Source of the DNA: Streptomyces sp. Go-475
GTDB taxonomy: Bacteria > Actinomycetota > Actinomycetes > Streptomycetales > Streptomycetaceae
NCBI RefSeq assembly: GCF_003330845.1
Contig: NZ_CP026121.1
Coordinates: forward strand, 4,073,501-4,137,500
Length of the DNA: 64,000 bases
Direction of reading: 5' to 3'
The notes under the pieces are model-generated. The model was not told the origin of the DNA and did not search any database. It was given only the letters and a program-made list of their open reading frames with translations. Shown one piece after another: positions 52,098-60,307 of this stretch (the first letter of the stretch is position 1; each line of letters starts with the position of its first letter). A program made the translations under genes and the position numbers.

Positions 52098-52274
52098 ATG
52101 GCGGTGAACGCCAAGAAGATCGCCGTCTACTTGCTCGTGGTCTTCGTCTTCTACGTGATCATCACCGACCCGAAGAAGGCCTCTGACTACGTCCTGATAG
52201 GTTTCCAGGGCATATCGGACGCCGCAGGAGCCCTCGGCGACTTCGCCACCTGGGTCGCCAACGGAGGAAAGTGA
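52098..52274 (+). CDS. Small membrane protein (58 aa)
   Basis: MAVNAKKIAVYLLVVFVFYVIITDPKKA: one membrane span near residues 9-23, then a soluble amphipathic tail. ATG at 52098 has GGGGAGGCC upstream. Its stop codon overlaps the start of the Dabb gene (TGATG), so the two are translationally coupled. Function unknown. Confidence 0.8.
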   Translation: MAVNAKKIAVYLLVVFVFYVIITDPKKASDYVLIGFQGISDAAGALGDFATWVANGGK

Positions 52275-52567
52275 TGATCCGCCACCTGGTCCTCTTCAAG
52301 CTCCACGAGGGCGTCGAGCGCGACGACCCGCGGGTCCTGAAGGGCGTCGAGGCCTTCCGCGCGCTCGACGGCGCGATCCCCGAGATCCGCTTCTGGGAGC
52401 TCGGCTGGAACGTCAGCGACCGCCCGATCGCCCACGACTTCGCCATCAACTCGGCCTTCGACGACGCCGAGGCGCTGCGCCGGTACGTGGAGCACCCGGC
52501 CCACCAGGCCGGTGTCGCGCTGTGGCGCGAGTTCTCCACCTGGGTGATCGCGGACTACGAGTTCTGA
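52274..52567 (+). CDS. Dabb-family stress-responsive alpha/beta barrel protein
   Basis: 97 aa ferredoxin-like dimeric barrel: MIRHLVLFKLHEGVERDDPRVL, AIPEIRFWELGWNVSD, and the C-terminal ALRRYVEHPAHQ, VALWREFS. ATG 52274 chosen because GGAGGA is five bases upstream of it; a GTG one codon earlier is too close. Followed by a strong terminator. Confidence 0.9.
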   Translation: MIRHLVLFKLHEGVERDDPRVLKGVEAFRALDGAIPEIRFWELGWNVSDRPIAHDFAINSAFDDAEALRRYVEHPAHQAGVALWREFSTWVIADYEF

Positions 52568-52580
52568 GGCCTTCGCTTCG

Positions 52581-52610
52581 AGCCCCTCGCCGTACCGGCG
52601 AGGGGCTTTT
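52581..52610 (+). terminator. Terminator after the Dabb gene
   Basis: AGCCCCTCGCCG, TAC, CGGCGAGGGGCT, then TTTT. A 12-bp perfect stem. Confidence 0.93.
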
Positions 52611-52737
52611 GTGTTCATTAATACCTCAACACGTAGTTATGCGGTGCTTGCACACTGTGCACATGTCTTGTGATGCTATGACCGCTTTTGATGGAAGAGT
52701 TGACGGATGAGTTGACGATGACGAGGTGGAGTTGACC
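52611..52737 (+). promoter_or_regulatory. sigF promoter region with repeats
   Basis: Low-GC region holding a 13-bp palindrome TGCACACTGTGCA (52649-52661) and three direct GAGTTGAC copies (52697, 52709, 52729), the last just before the start codon. Likely operator or activator sites for developmental control. Confidence 0.5.
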
Positions 52738-53574
52738 GTGCTGGCCAGTACCGCACCTCAGGCACCCACCTCGGAAACGCCGGAATCCGCCCCGCCCGCT
52801 CCCCAGCGGAGCCGTGGCGCCGACACCCGCGCCCTGACGCAGGTGCTCTTCGCCCAGCTCAAGGAGCTCCAGCCGGGCACGCCCGAGCACGACCGCGTGC
52901 GCGGGGCGCTCATCGAGGCCAACCTCCCGCTCGTGCGCTACGCGGCCGCCCGGTTCCGCTCCCGCAACGAGCCCATGGAGGACGTCGTCCAGGTCGGCAC
53001 CATCGGGCTCATCAACGCCATCGACCGCTTCGACCCCGACCGGGGCGTGCAGTTCCCGACCTTCGCGATGCCGACGGTCGTCGGTGAGATCAAGCGCTAC
53101 TTCCGCGACAACGTCCGCACGGTCCACGTGCCGCGCCGGCTGCACGAGCTGTGGGTGCAGGTGAACAGCGCGACGGAGGACCTCACGACCGCCTTCGGGC
53201 GCACCCCGACGACCGCGGAGATCGCCGAGCGGCTGCGCATCACCGAGGACGAGGTGCTGTCCTGCATCGAGGCCGGGCGGTCGTACCACGCGACGTCCCT
53301 GGAGGCCGCGCAGGAGGGCGACGGGCTGCCGGGGCTGCTGGACCGGCTCGGCTACGAGGATCCCGCGCTGGACGGGGTGGAGCACCGGGACCTCGTACGG
53401 CACCTGCTCGTGCAGTTGCCCGAGAGGGAGCAGCGGATCCTGCTGCTGCGGTACTACAGCAACCTCACGCAGTCTCAGATCAGTGCGGAGCTGGGCGTCT
53501 CGCAGATGCACGTCTCTCGGCTACTCGCGCGTAGCTTCCAGCGGTTGCGGTCTGCGAACCGGATCGACGCGTAA
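52738..53574 (+). CDS. sigF: RNA polymerase sigma factor SigF (sporulation)
   Basis: 278-aa SigB/SigF-group sigma factor. Region 2: [60 protein letters not shown]; region 3: [36 protein letters not shown]; region 4: [41 protein letters not shown]. SigF is needed for late spore maturation and pigment in Streptomyces. The assignment rests on the position beside sigN and the '[15 protein letters not shown]' type sequence. GTG at 52738 follows GAGGTGGAG; GTG 52726 is an alternative. Confidence 0.9.
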   Translation: MLASTAPQAPTSETPESAPPAPQRSRGADTRALTQVLFAQLKELQPGTPEHDRVRGALIEANLPLVRYAAARFRSRNEPMEDVVQVGTIGLINAIDRFDPDRGVQFPTFAMPTVVGEIKRYFRDNVRTVHVPRRLHELWVQVNSATEDLTTAFGRTPTTAEIAERLRITEDEVLSCIEAGRSYHATSLEAAQEGDGLPGLLDRLGYEDPALDGVEHRDLVRHLLVQLPEREQRILLLRYYSNLTQSQISAELGVSQMHVSRLLARSFQRLRSANRIDA

Positions 53575-53842
53575 CCGCAAACAGGAGCGAGAGGTCACCG
53601 GGGCGAGGGAATCGCTCATCAGGGCCGTTACCGGCGGTTCGGGGCCGACGCGGCGTCAGACCCCTTGTTTGCAGGGCTGATTCGCGTCTCAGATGTCGAC
53701 ATGTCACTACAGCGTGTTGCCGACATGTGACATTCTGCGTGAAGCGCGTTTGCCGGGGCTTCGGCTCCGGTATTCAGGTGAAGGCTGCGTTCCTCAGACG
53801 GGGGCGTTCGCCGCGACCGTCCCGCGACCCAAAGGGGGTGGC
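53575..53842 (+). promoter_or_regulatory. sigN promoter region with tandem CGACATGT repeats
   Basis: 268 bp without a gene. Near-identical 11-bp repeats CGACATGTCAC (53697-53707) and CGACATGTGAC (53721-53731) lie 24 bp apart, and each contains an ACATGT palindrome. They are well placed to bind a dimeric regulator upstream of sigN. Confidence 0.5.
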
Positions 53843-54745
53843 ATGTCCGCAGAACAGGGCAGCTCGAAGGTGCTCACGCTCGCGGAGAGCGAGACAGCTC
53901 CCCATGCTCTCGACTCACTCGGCCCCATCGATGACGTGTCGGCCCTTGCGGCCGAGCCCGTCCCGGCTCTTCCGGCCGCGGGCGCCATCGACACCCGCAC
54001 CCTGTCCCGCTCCCTGTTCCTGCGGCTGGCCGCGCTCGACGAGGACAGCCCCGAGCGTGCGTACGTCCGTGACACGCTCATCGAGCTCAACCTCCCGCTC
54101 GTCCGGTACGCCGCCGCGCGGTTCCGGTCCCGCAACGAGCCGATGGAGGACATCGTCCAGGTCGGCACGATCGGGTTGATCAAGGCGATCGACCGGTTCG
54201 ACTGCGAACGGGGGGTCGAGTTCCCCACGTTCGCGATGCCAACCGTCGTGGGTGAGATCAAGCGGTTCTTCCGTGACACGTCGTGGTCGGTGCGGGTGCC
54301 GCGCCGGCTTCAGGAGCTGCGGCTCGCGCTGACCAAGGCGAGCGACGAGCTGTCGCAGAAGCTGGACCGGTCGCCGACGGTCACCGAACTCGCCTCCGTG
54401 CTCGGGGTGTCCGAGGAGGACGTCGTCGACGGGCTGGCGGTGGGGAACGCGTACACGGCGTCCTCGCTGGACTCGCCGGCGCCGGAGGACGACGGCGGCG
54501 AGGGGTCGCTGGCGGACCGGCTGGGGTACGAGGACACGGCGCTGGAGGGCGTGGAGTACCGGGAGTCCCTGAAGCCGCTGCTGGCGAAGCTGCCGCCGCG
54601 TGAACGGCGGATCATCATGCTCCGCTTCTTCGCGAACATGACGCAGTCGCAGATCGGCGAGGAGGTCGGCATCTCGCAGATGCACGTCTCGCGGCTGCTG
54701 ACGCGGACGTTGGCGCAGCTGCGGGAAGGGCTGATCTCGGACTGA
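53843..54745 (+). CDS. sigN: RNA polymerase sigma factor SigN
   Basis: 300-aa paralogue of the upstream sigma factor. A longer N-terminal tail ([20 protein letters not shown]) precedes region 2 ([59 protein letters not shown]). Region 4 is [37 protein letters not shown]. In S. coelicolor SigN acts in aerial/subapical stem development. ATG at 53843 has AAAGGGGG upstream. Confidence 0.88.
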   Translation: MSAEQGSSKVLTLAESETAPHALDSLGPIDDVSALAAEPVPALPAAGAIDTRTLSRSLFLRLAALDEDSPERAYVRDTLIELNLPLVRYAAARFRSRNEPMEDIVQVGTIGLIKAIDRFDCERGVEFPTFAMPTVVGEIKRFFRDTSWSVRVPRRLQELRLALTKASDELSQKLDRSPTVTELASVLGVSEEDVVDGLAVGNAYTASSLDSPAPEDDGGEGSLADRLGYEDTALEGVEYRESLKPLLAKLPPRERRIIMLRFFANMTQSQIGEEVGISQMHVSRLLTRTLAQLREGLISD

Positions 54746-54829
54746 CGGGGGCGGGGTGCCTGCGGCGGCCTGTGCGGCTGGGTGGGGGTGCGCGTCTTTG
54801 CCTGCGCCGGGTGGGTGGGTCGGGGCCGC

Positions 54830-54924
54830 GCCGGGGGGTGTCCGTCCTCGGAACGGCGCGATTGACCCGTTTACCGACTGACTGGCGTTGACGCGCCAAC
54901 CGCTGCGGGCGGACACCCCCCGGC
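54830..54924. repeat. Long inverted repeat (possible MITE-like or cruciform element)
   Basis: GCCGGGGGGTGTCCG (54830-54844) and its exact complement (54910-54924) bracket 65 bp that also contain an inner pair GGCGCG/CGCGCC. Arm length and nested pairing argue against chance. No target-site duplication is seen. Confidence 0.7.
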
Positions 54925-55026
54925 ACGTCCCCTTGCGTACCCGACGGCGGCTGCGGGCGCGTCTCGGCTGCCGCCGCAGACCTGTCGCCGCGGGGCTCGC
55001 CGCCTGGCTGCGGGCCGCCCGGTCCG

Positions 55027-55061
55027 CTTAGCTGCGGGCAATCATGCCGCTAAGGGCGGCA
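55027..55061. repeat. Overlapping alternative hairpins in intergenic repeat
   Basis: CTTAGC (55027-55032) pairs with GCTAAG (55049-55054), and TGCCGC (55045-55050) with GCGGCA (55056-55061). The two stems share bases and cannot form together. The GCTGCGGGC/GGCACGGGTGGGC words resemble, from memory, an intergenic repeat common in Streptomyces. Confidence 0.45.
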
Positions 55062-55182
55062 CGGGTGGGCGCAGCGGCACCCCGCTCCGCCGGGCTGCGG
55101 ACCCACCCCGCCTCAGCGCAAACGCCGGCACCGGGCAACGAACCGCACAACAGCGCCGTTGCCCGTGAACCCGCCGTACGAG

Positions 55183-55377
55183 TTACGCCAGCGCCAGCCA
55201 AGCCACCGCCGCGACAACCGCGACGGCGACGACTACGCCGACGATGAGACCGATCCGCGGCCCGCCACGCGTCGCCGCGGCCTGCCGCCCCTGCGGCGCC
55301 TCGTCGACGAACGCGCGGAACATCTGGGTGCTGCCGGCAGGGTCGTGATTGCCCTGGGGGGCCTGGTTGTTCGCCAT
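55183..55377 (-). CDS. Small membrane protein (64 aa)
   Basis: MANNQAPQGNHDPAGSTQMF begins a disordered N-terminus; the C-terminal half is a single membrane span (IGLIVGVVVAVAVVAAVAWLALA). Probably tail-anchored with the soluble part in the cytosol. Divergent from the MarR gene. No function known. Confidence 0.7.
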   Translation of the reverse strand: MANNQAPQGNHDPAGSTQMFRAFVDEAPQGRQAAATRGGPRIGLIVGVVVAVAVVAAVAWLALA

Positions 55378-55534
55378 GGCCCGAGACCCTAGCGAAAACG
55401 CCGGGGCTCCCCAAGTGGGGGTTGGCCTTCCGTTTGTCCTGGCGCGACCCGTACCGCCAGGCTCGCCACCTGCACGTTTACTGCCGCAATACTTGCCTTT
55501 GCCAAGTTTTTATGGCCGCACCCCCCTCTTTTAT

Positions 55535-55577
55535 TTGCCTTCAGCAACCAACAGATGCCATGGTTGCCCTAAGCAAC
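55535..55577 (+). promoter_or_regulatory. Tandem MarR operator candidates
   Basis: TTGC-CTTCA-GCAA (55535-55547) and GTTGC-CCTAA-GCAAC (55563-55577), both TTGC-N5-GCAA, just upstream of the MarR ATG. A related ACTTG-N7-CAAGT lies at 55491-55507. Confidence 0.6.
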
Positions 55578-55592
55578 GAAAGCGGAGGTGTC

Positions 55593-56081
55593 ATGGCCGA
55601 GAGGGCGCAGTACGAAGAGCTGGTCCGCCAGTTCAGTGCCTTCGGCGCCGTGAAGCGGGAGCTCGGCCGGATCATGCCGGCCGAGTGCCCCGGCGGGTCG
55701 GCGGCCGTACTGACCCTGCTGGGCCGCCACGGCGACATGCGCATGAGCAAGCTCGCCGAGCTGCTCGCGGTGGACATGTCGGTCACCAGCCGCCATGTCG
55801 CGCACGTCGTGGCGCGGGGCTGGATCGAACGCTCCCCCGACCCCGCGGACAAGCGCTCCCGCATCCTGCGCCTCACCCCCGCGGGCCACGCGCAGCTCGA
55901 CGAGCTGTCCCGGCGGACCACCGAGGTCCTCGCCGAGCGCCTGAGCGACTGGACCGACGAGGACGTCGGCCGGCTCACCCAGCTGATGGCGCGGCTCAGG
56001 GAGAGCTTCGACTGCCGGCCCGCGGCCCGGGCGACCCCGCCCGCCTCCGACCGGACCACCCGTACACCCGCAAGCACGTAA
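55593..56081 (+). CDS. MarR-family transcriptional regulator
   Basis: 162 aa winged-helix repressor: GGSAAVLTLLGRHGDMRMSKLAELLAVDMSVTSRHVAHVVARGWIERSPDPADKRSRILRLTPAG is the DNA-binding domain with the wing (DPADKRSR). ATG at 55593 has GCGGAGG upstream. The efflux transporter begins 13 bp after its stop, the classic MarR-transporter operon, likely induced by the pump's substrate. Confidence 0.93.
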   Translation: MAERAQYEELVRQFSAFGAVKRELGRIMPAECPGGSAAVLTLLGRHGDMRMSKLAELLAVDMSVTSRHVAHVVARGWIERSPDPADKRSRILRLTPAGHAQLDELSRRTTEVLAERLSDWTDEDVGRLTQLMARLRESFDCRPAARATPPASDRTTRTPAST

Positions 56082-56094
56082 GAAAAGGAAGCCC

Positions 56095-58647
56095 ATGGCA
56101 ACGACCACACCAGCCGGTGTGCGGGCTCATGCCAAGCACGGGGGAGGCTCCCACGGCTCCTCCGGCGGCGGCGCTCCGATGACACACCGGCAGATCATGG
56201 AGGCCCTCACCGGCCTGCTGCTCGGCATGTTCGTCGCGATCCTGTCGTCGACGATCGTCTCCAACGCCCTGCCCCGCATCATCAGCGACCTCGGTGGCGG
56301 CCAGAGCGCCTACACCTGGGTCGTCACCGCCGCGCTCCTCGCGATGACGGCGTCCACCCCGCTGTGGGGCAAGCTCGCCGACCTGTTCTCCAAGAAGCTG
56401 CTCGTGCAGCTGGCGCTGGTGATCTACGTGGCCGGTTCGGCCGCGGCCGGCATGTCGCAGAACCCGGCCACGCTGATCACGTTCCGCGCCGTCCAGGGCA
56501 TCGGCATGGGCGGTCTGTCCGCGCTGGCCCAGATCATCATGGCGGCGATGATCTCGCCGCGTGAGCGCGGCCGGTACAACGGCTACCTGGGCGCCGTCTT
56601 CGCCACGGCGATGGTCGGCGGCCCGCTGGTCGGCGGTGTCATCACCGACACGGACTGGCTCGGCTGGCGCTGGTGCTTCTACGTCGGCGTGCCCTTCGCG
56701 GTGATCGCCCTGATCGTGCTGCAGAAGACCCTGCACCTGCCCGTGGTGAAGCGGAAGGTCAAGGTGGACTGGGGCGGTGCCTTCTTCATCACCGCGGCCG
56801 TCTGCCTGCTGCTGATCTGGGTGACCTTCGCCGGTGACAAGTACGACTGGCTCTCCTGGCAGACGTACGCGATGGTCGGCGGTTCCGTGGTGCTGCTGGC
56901 GCTGTTCGTGCTGGTCGAGGCCCGGGCGAGCGAGCCGATCATCCCGCTGCGGCTGTTCCGCAACCGCACGATCACGCTGGCCTCGCTGGCGTCGCTGTTC
57001 GTCGGTGTCGCGATGTTCGCGGGGACCGTCTTCTTCAGCCAGTACTTCCAGCTGGCCCGGGACAAGACGCCGACGATGTCCGGTGTGATGACCATCCCGA
57101 TGATCGCCGGTCTGTTCGTCTCCTCCACCGTCTCCGGCCAGATCATCACCCGGACCGGGCGCTGGAAGGGCTGGCTGCTCGGCGGCGGTGTGCTGGTGAC
57201 CGCCGGACTCGGGCTGCTGGGCACGATCCGGTACGACACCGAGTACTGGCAGATAGCGATCTTCATGGCGCTGCTGGGTCTCGGCATCGGCATGATGATG
57301 CAGAACCTGGTGCTCTGCACGCAGAACCAGGTGGAGCCGAGTGATCTCGGTGCCGCCAGCTCCACGGTGACCTTCTTCCGGTCCCTCGGCGGTGCCGTGG
57401 GCGTCTCCGCCCTGGGCGCGGTCCTGGCCAACAAGATCACCGACTACGTCAAGGACGGCCTCGCCGACCTCGGCCCCAAGGGCGCGGCCCTCGGTCACGC
57501 CGGCACGGGCGAGGGCAACATCCCCGACCTCGGCGCGATGCCCGCGCCGATCCGCACCGTCGTGGAGAGCGCCTACGGCCACGGCGTCGCGGACGTGTTC
57601 CTCTACTCGGCCCCGTTGGCGCTGCTCGCCCTGCTGGTGGCGCTGTTCATCAAGGAGGTCCCGTTGAAGACGAAGGGCGCGCTGGCGCAGGCCGCGGACG
57701 CGGACGCGGACGCACCCGCCGAGGCTCCGGCCGTGGCTTCCGCCGAGGCTCCCGCCGGGGAGCGGGCCGTGCCGAGCTGGGCCGCGGCGGAGACCGAGGG
57801 CGCCGGCGGGACCGGGCCCGAGGGCACCCAGCGGCTCGCCGCCGTCGCCACGATCGCCCGGGCCGAGCAGCCCGCGTCCGGCGGGGGCGGTGTGCCGGTC
57901 CGCGGTTTCGTCCGCGGCAACGAGAGCGCTCCGGTACCGCGGGCCGCCGTGACGCTGATCTCGCTGGCCGGGCGTCAGCTGGGCCGGTCCGTGGCGCAGG
58001 CCGACGGCTCCTACGTGCTGGACGCCCCGGCTTCCGGGTCGTACGTCCTGATCGCCTCCGCCGACGGCTACCAGCCGCAGGCGTCCACGGTCGTGGTGAA
58101 CGGCGAGCCGGTCTCCTACGACATCCTGCTCAGCGGCACCAGCGGGCTGACCGGCCTGGTGCGGGCCGCGGAGAGCGGGCAGCCGGTCAAGGACGCGATG
58201 GTCATCGTGACCGATGTGCGCGGGGACCTGCTGGCCACCCAGGCCACCGGTGAGCAGGGCGAGTTCTCCTTCGCCGAGCTGGTGCCGGGGGCGGTGACCG
58301 TCGCGGTGAACGCCGCCGGGTACCGGCCGCGCGCCCTGCCCGTCGAGGTGGGCGGTACCGGGGTCACCCGGGTCGAGATCGACCTGGACTCGGGCGCCCG
58401 CGTCCAGGGCGTCGTCCGCGCCCCGCACGGCCCGCTGGCCGACGCCCGGGTCACGCTGCTCGACCAGGCCGGCAACGTCGTCGGCTCGGCCACGACCGGC
58501 ACGGACGGGGCGTACGCCTTCACCGACCTGGACGGCGGCGACTACACCGTCATCGCCACGGGCTACCCGCCGGTGGCCACCGCCCTGACGGTCACGGGCC
58601 GCGGCACCGACGGCCACGACATCGAACTCGCCCACCCCGGCGAGTAG
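56095..58647 (+). CDS. DHA2/EmrB-type MFS efflux transporter with C-terminal carboxypeptidase-regulatory-like domains
   Basis: 850 aa. The first 520 residues are a 14-span DHA2 proton-driven multidrug exporter: LLGMFVAILSSTIVSNALPRIISDLGGGQS, WVVTAALLAMTASTPLWGKLADL, AVQGIGMGG motif C-like, ending near LLALLVALFIKEV. After an Ala/Glu/Asp linker come three beta-sandwich repeats of the carboxypeptidase-regulatory type (GFVRGNESAPVPRAAVTLISLAGRQLG; GLTGLVRAAESGQPVKDAMVIV; VQGVVRAPHGPLADARVTLLD). With 14 spans the tail should be cytosolic, odd for a domain usually secreted. ATG at 56095 has AAAAGGAAG upstream. Confidence 0.92.
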   Translation: MATTTPAGVRAHAKHGGGSHGSSGGGAPMTHRQIMEALTGLLLGMFVAILSSTIVSNALPRIISDLGGGQSAYTWVVTAALLAMTASTPLWGKLADLFSKKLLVQLALVIYVAGSAAAGMSQNPATLITFRAVQGIGMGGLSALAQIIMAAMISPRERGRYNGYLGAVFATAMVGGPLVGGVITDTDWLGWRWCFYVGVPFAVIALIVLQKTLHLPVVKRKVKVDWGGAFFITAAVCLLLIWVTFAGDKYDWLSWQTYAMVGGSVVLLALFVLVEARASEPIIPLRLFRNRTITLASLASLFVGVAMFAGTVFFSQYFQLARDKTPTMSGVMTIPMIAGLFVSSTVSGQIITRTGRWKGWLLGGGVLVTAGLGLLGTIRYDTEYWQIAIFMALLGLGIGMMMQNLVLCTQNQVEPSDLGAASSTVTFFRSLGGAVGVSALGAVLANKITDYVKDGLADLGPKGAALGHAGTGEGNIPDLGAMPAPIRTVVESAYGHGVADVFLYSAPLALLALLVALFIKEVPLKTKGALAQAADADADAPAEAPAVASAEAPAGERAVPSWAAAETEGAGGTGPEGTQRLAAVATIARAEQPASGGGGVPVRGFVRGNESAPVPRAAVTLISLAGRQLGRSVAQADGSYVLDAPASGSYVLIASADGYQPQASTVVVNGEPVSYDILLSGTSGLTGLVRAAESGQPVKDAMVIVTDVRGDLLATQATGEQGEFSFAELVPGAVTVAVNAAGYRPRALPVEVGGTGVTRVEIDLDSGARVQGVVRAPHGPLADARVTLLDQAGNVVGSATTGTDGAYAFTDLDGGDYTVIATGYPPVATALTVTGRGTDGHDIELAHPGE

Positions 58648-58735
58648 TACGGACCCCGGCCCGTGGCGGTGGGCGCGCTCTGAGCGGAGGTGTGCCCCTG
58701 CCACGGGCCGGTTTCTTTCTGAGGAGTTACGTGTG

Positions 58736-59557
58736 ATGGGACTGACCGCGAGGATCCGCACCCGGGACGGATGGGCCGTGTCGCACGCGGTCGTCACGGT
58801 GGCGGACATGACGGGTGCGCAGGTGCTGCGCGCCGAGGCCGACGCGGAGGGGGCCGTACGGGACGTGACGCCGCTCCAGCCGGGGGCGTACACCGTCATC
58901 GTCACGGCCGTCGGGTACGCGCCCGCGGCCTCCAGTGTGATCGTCACGGCGAGCGGGCGGGCCGAGGTCGGCACGGTGACGCTGGCCCGGCAGGGCGGCA
59001 CCGAGCTGCCGCCGCCCGGGCCGTGGACCGTCGACCCGGTGCACTCCAGCGTGGCCGCCGTGGCGCAGCACCTGGGCATCTCCAGCGTGCACGGCCGGTT
59101 CACGGAGTTCTCCGGCTCGATCGAGATCGCCCCGGACGACGTCACGAAGTCGCGGGTGGAGGCGGTGATCCGGGCCGCGTCGATCGACACCGGCAACGAC
59201 ATGCGCGACGGCCATCTGAAGTCGCCGGACTTCCTCGACGTCGAGCGGTTCCCCGAGATCACCTACCGGTCCACGGGGCTGACGGCGTCCGGGTCCGACC
59301 GGTGGACCGTCCACGGCGAGCTGGGCATGCACGGCGTCGTACGGCCGGTCGACCTGGACCTGGCCTACCTCGGCACCGGCCCGGACCCCTGGGGCGGCAC
59401 CCGGGCGGCCTTCCGCGCCACGACCGAACTGCGCCGCGAGGACTTCGCGATGAACTACAACCAGGTCCTCCAGGCGGGCATCGCCGCCGTCGGCACGACG
59501 CTCAAGGTGGAGCTGGACATCCAGGCCGTGCAGGGCGAGTCACTGCCGGCCGCGTGA
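58736..59557 (+). CDS. YceI-family protein with N-terminal carboxypeptidase-regulatory-like domain
   Basis: 273 aa. The first 90 residues are a beta-sandwich like those on the upstream transporter (LTARIRTRDGWAVSHAVVTVADMTG). A YceI lipocalin domain follows: GPWTVDPVHSSVAAVAQHLGISSVHGRF, VEAVIRAASIDTGNDMRDGHLKSPDFLDVERFPEITYRS, and FAMNYNQVLQAGIAAVGTTLKVELDIQAV. YceI proteins bind isoprenoid or other lipids. No signal peptide, so cytosolic. GAGGAG lies nine bases before ATG 58736. Probably in the same operon as the transporter. Confidence 0.92.
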   Translation: MGLTARIRTRDGWAVSHAVVTVADMTGAQVLRAEADAEGAVRDVTPLQPGAYTVIVTAVGYAPAASSVIVTASGRAEVGTVTLARQGGTELPPPGPWTVDPVHSSVAAVAQHLGISSVHGRFTEFSGSIEIAPDDVTKSRVEAVIRAASIDTGNDMRDGHLKSPDFLDVERFPEITYRSTGLTASGSDRWTVHGELGMHGVVRPVDLDLAYLGTGPDPWGGTRAAFRATTELRREDFAMNYNQVLQAGIAAVGTTLKVELDIQAVQGESLPAA

Positions 59558-60250
59558 CGCGGGGTCTCCCGGCCGGGACACTCTCGCCACCAACTGGCTG
59601 CACAGGTCCCGGAGTTTGACGTTCCGGTCCTGCGAGACCCGGCGCAGCCGTTCCAGCGCGAGGCGCGCGTCGATCCGCTCCCGGGCCATGAGGATGCCGA
59701 CCGCCTGGTCGATGACGCTGCGGGAGAGCAGCGCGGTGCGCACGTCGGCCGCCGACTGGCGCCGCCGCTCGATGCGCAGCGCCACGCTGATCACGTCCCC
59801 CGCCCGGGCCGCGAAGGCCCGGGCCGCGTCCCGGCCCGGGCCCAGCGCCCCGGCCGTCACGCCGTAGAAGTTGATCGCGGCGCCGGTCTCGCCCTCGACG
59901 GCGATCGGCACCGCCAGCACGCAGTGGACGCCCGCGGACAGCGCGTAGCCCGTGTACGACGGCCAGCGGAGCTCCGCGGCCAGGTCCGGGGCGTACTGCT
60001 CGGCGCCGGTCTCGGCGGCCTCGACGCAGGGGCCGGAGCCGTTCTCGTACTGCCGCAGGTCCAGGCCGCTGGGCAGGCCGTCGCTGCCGGCCAGGGTGAG
60101 CAGCCGGTCCGCGCGGCGCACCGTGATGCTGCACGCGGCGGCGCCGGGCACCTCCTGCACCGCACGGTCGGTCAGATCGCGCAGCAGGGTGTCGAGACCG
60201 CTGCTGCGCACCATCGCCTGGTCCAGCGTGTCGGACGTCTCGGAGCTCAT
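59540..60250 (-). CDS. GAF-ANTAR RNA-binding regulator (1)
   Basis: 236 aa. GAF domain: LRDLTDRAVQEVPGAAACSITVRRADRLLTLAGSD ... GVHCVLAVPIAVEGETGAAINFYG. C-terminal ANTAR: DVRTALLSRSVIDQAVGILMARERIDARLALERLRRVSQDRNVKLRDL. ANTAR domains bind terminator hairpins in RNA and act as antiterminators, switched by the sensory domain. Start ATG 60250 gives MSSETSDTL. Its 3' end overlaps yceI by 18 bp in opposite orientation. Confidence 0.88.
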   Translation of the reverse strand: MSSETSDTLDQAMVRSSGLDTLLRDLTDRAVQEVPGAAACSITVRRADRLLTLAGSDGLPSGLDLRQYENGSGPCVEAAETGAEQYAPDLAAELRWPSYTGYALSAGVHCVLAVPIAVEGETGAAINFYGVTAGALGPGRDAARAFAARAGDVISVALRIERRRQSAADVRTALLSRSVIDQAVGILMARERIDARLALERLRRVSQDRNVKLRDLCSQLVARVSRPGDPASRGRQ

Positions 60251-60307
60251 GACCGTACGGGTATCCCGTCGGCGTCCCTTAACGCACGTGCCGCAACTCA
60301 CGCCCGC

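Larger units (their letters stand above)
54746..55182. other. Structured intergenic DNA after sigN
   Basis: 437 bp with no supported gene. It carries a 95-bp inverted-repeat structure (54830-54924) and a set of small overlapping hairpins with repeated GCTGCGGGC words (about 54902-55095). I see no coding bias. Confidence 0.6.

Noticed and set aside
55996..59262. A 1088-codon minus-strand frame opposite the MFS and yceI genes
   Set aside because: Low-complexity Gly/Asp/Arg/His composition typical of antisense frames.
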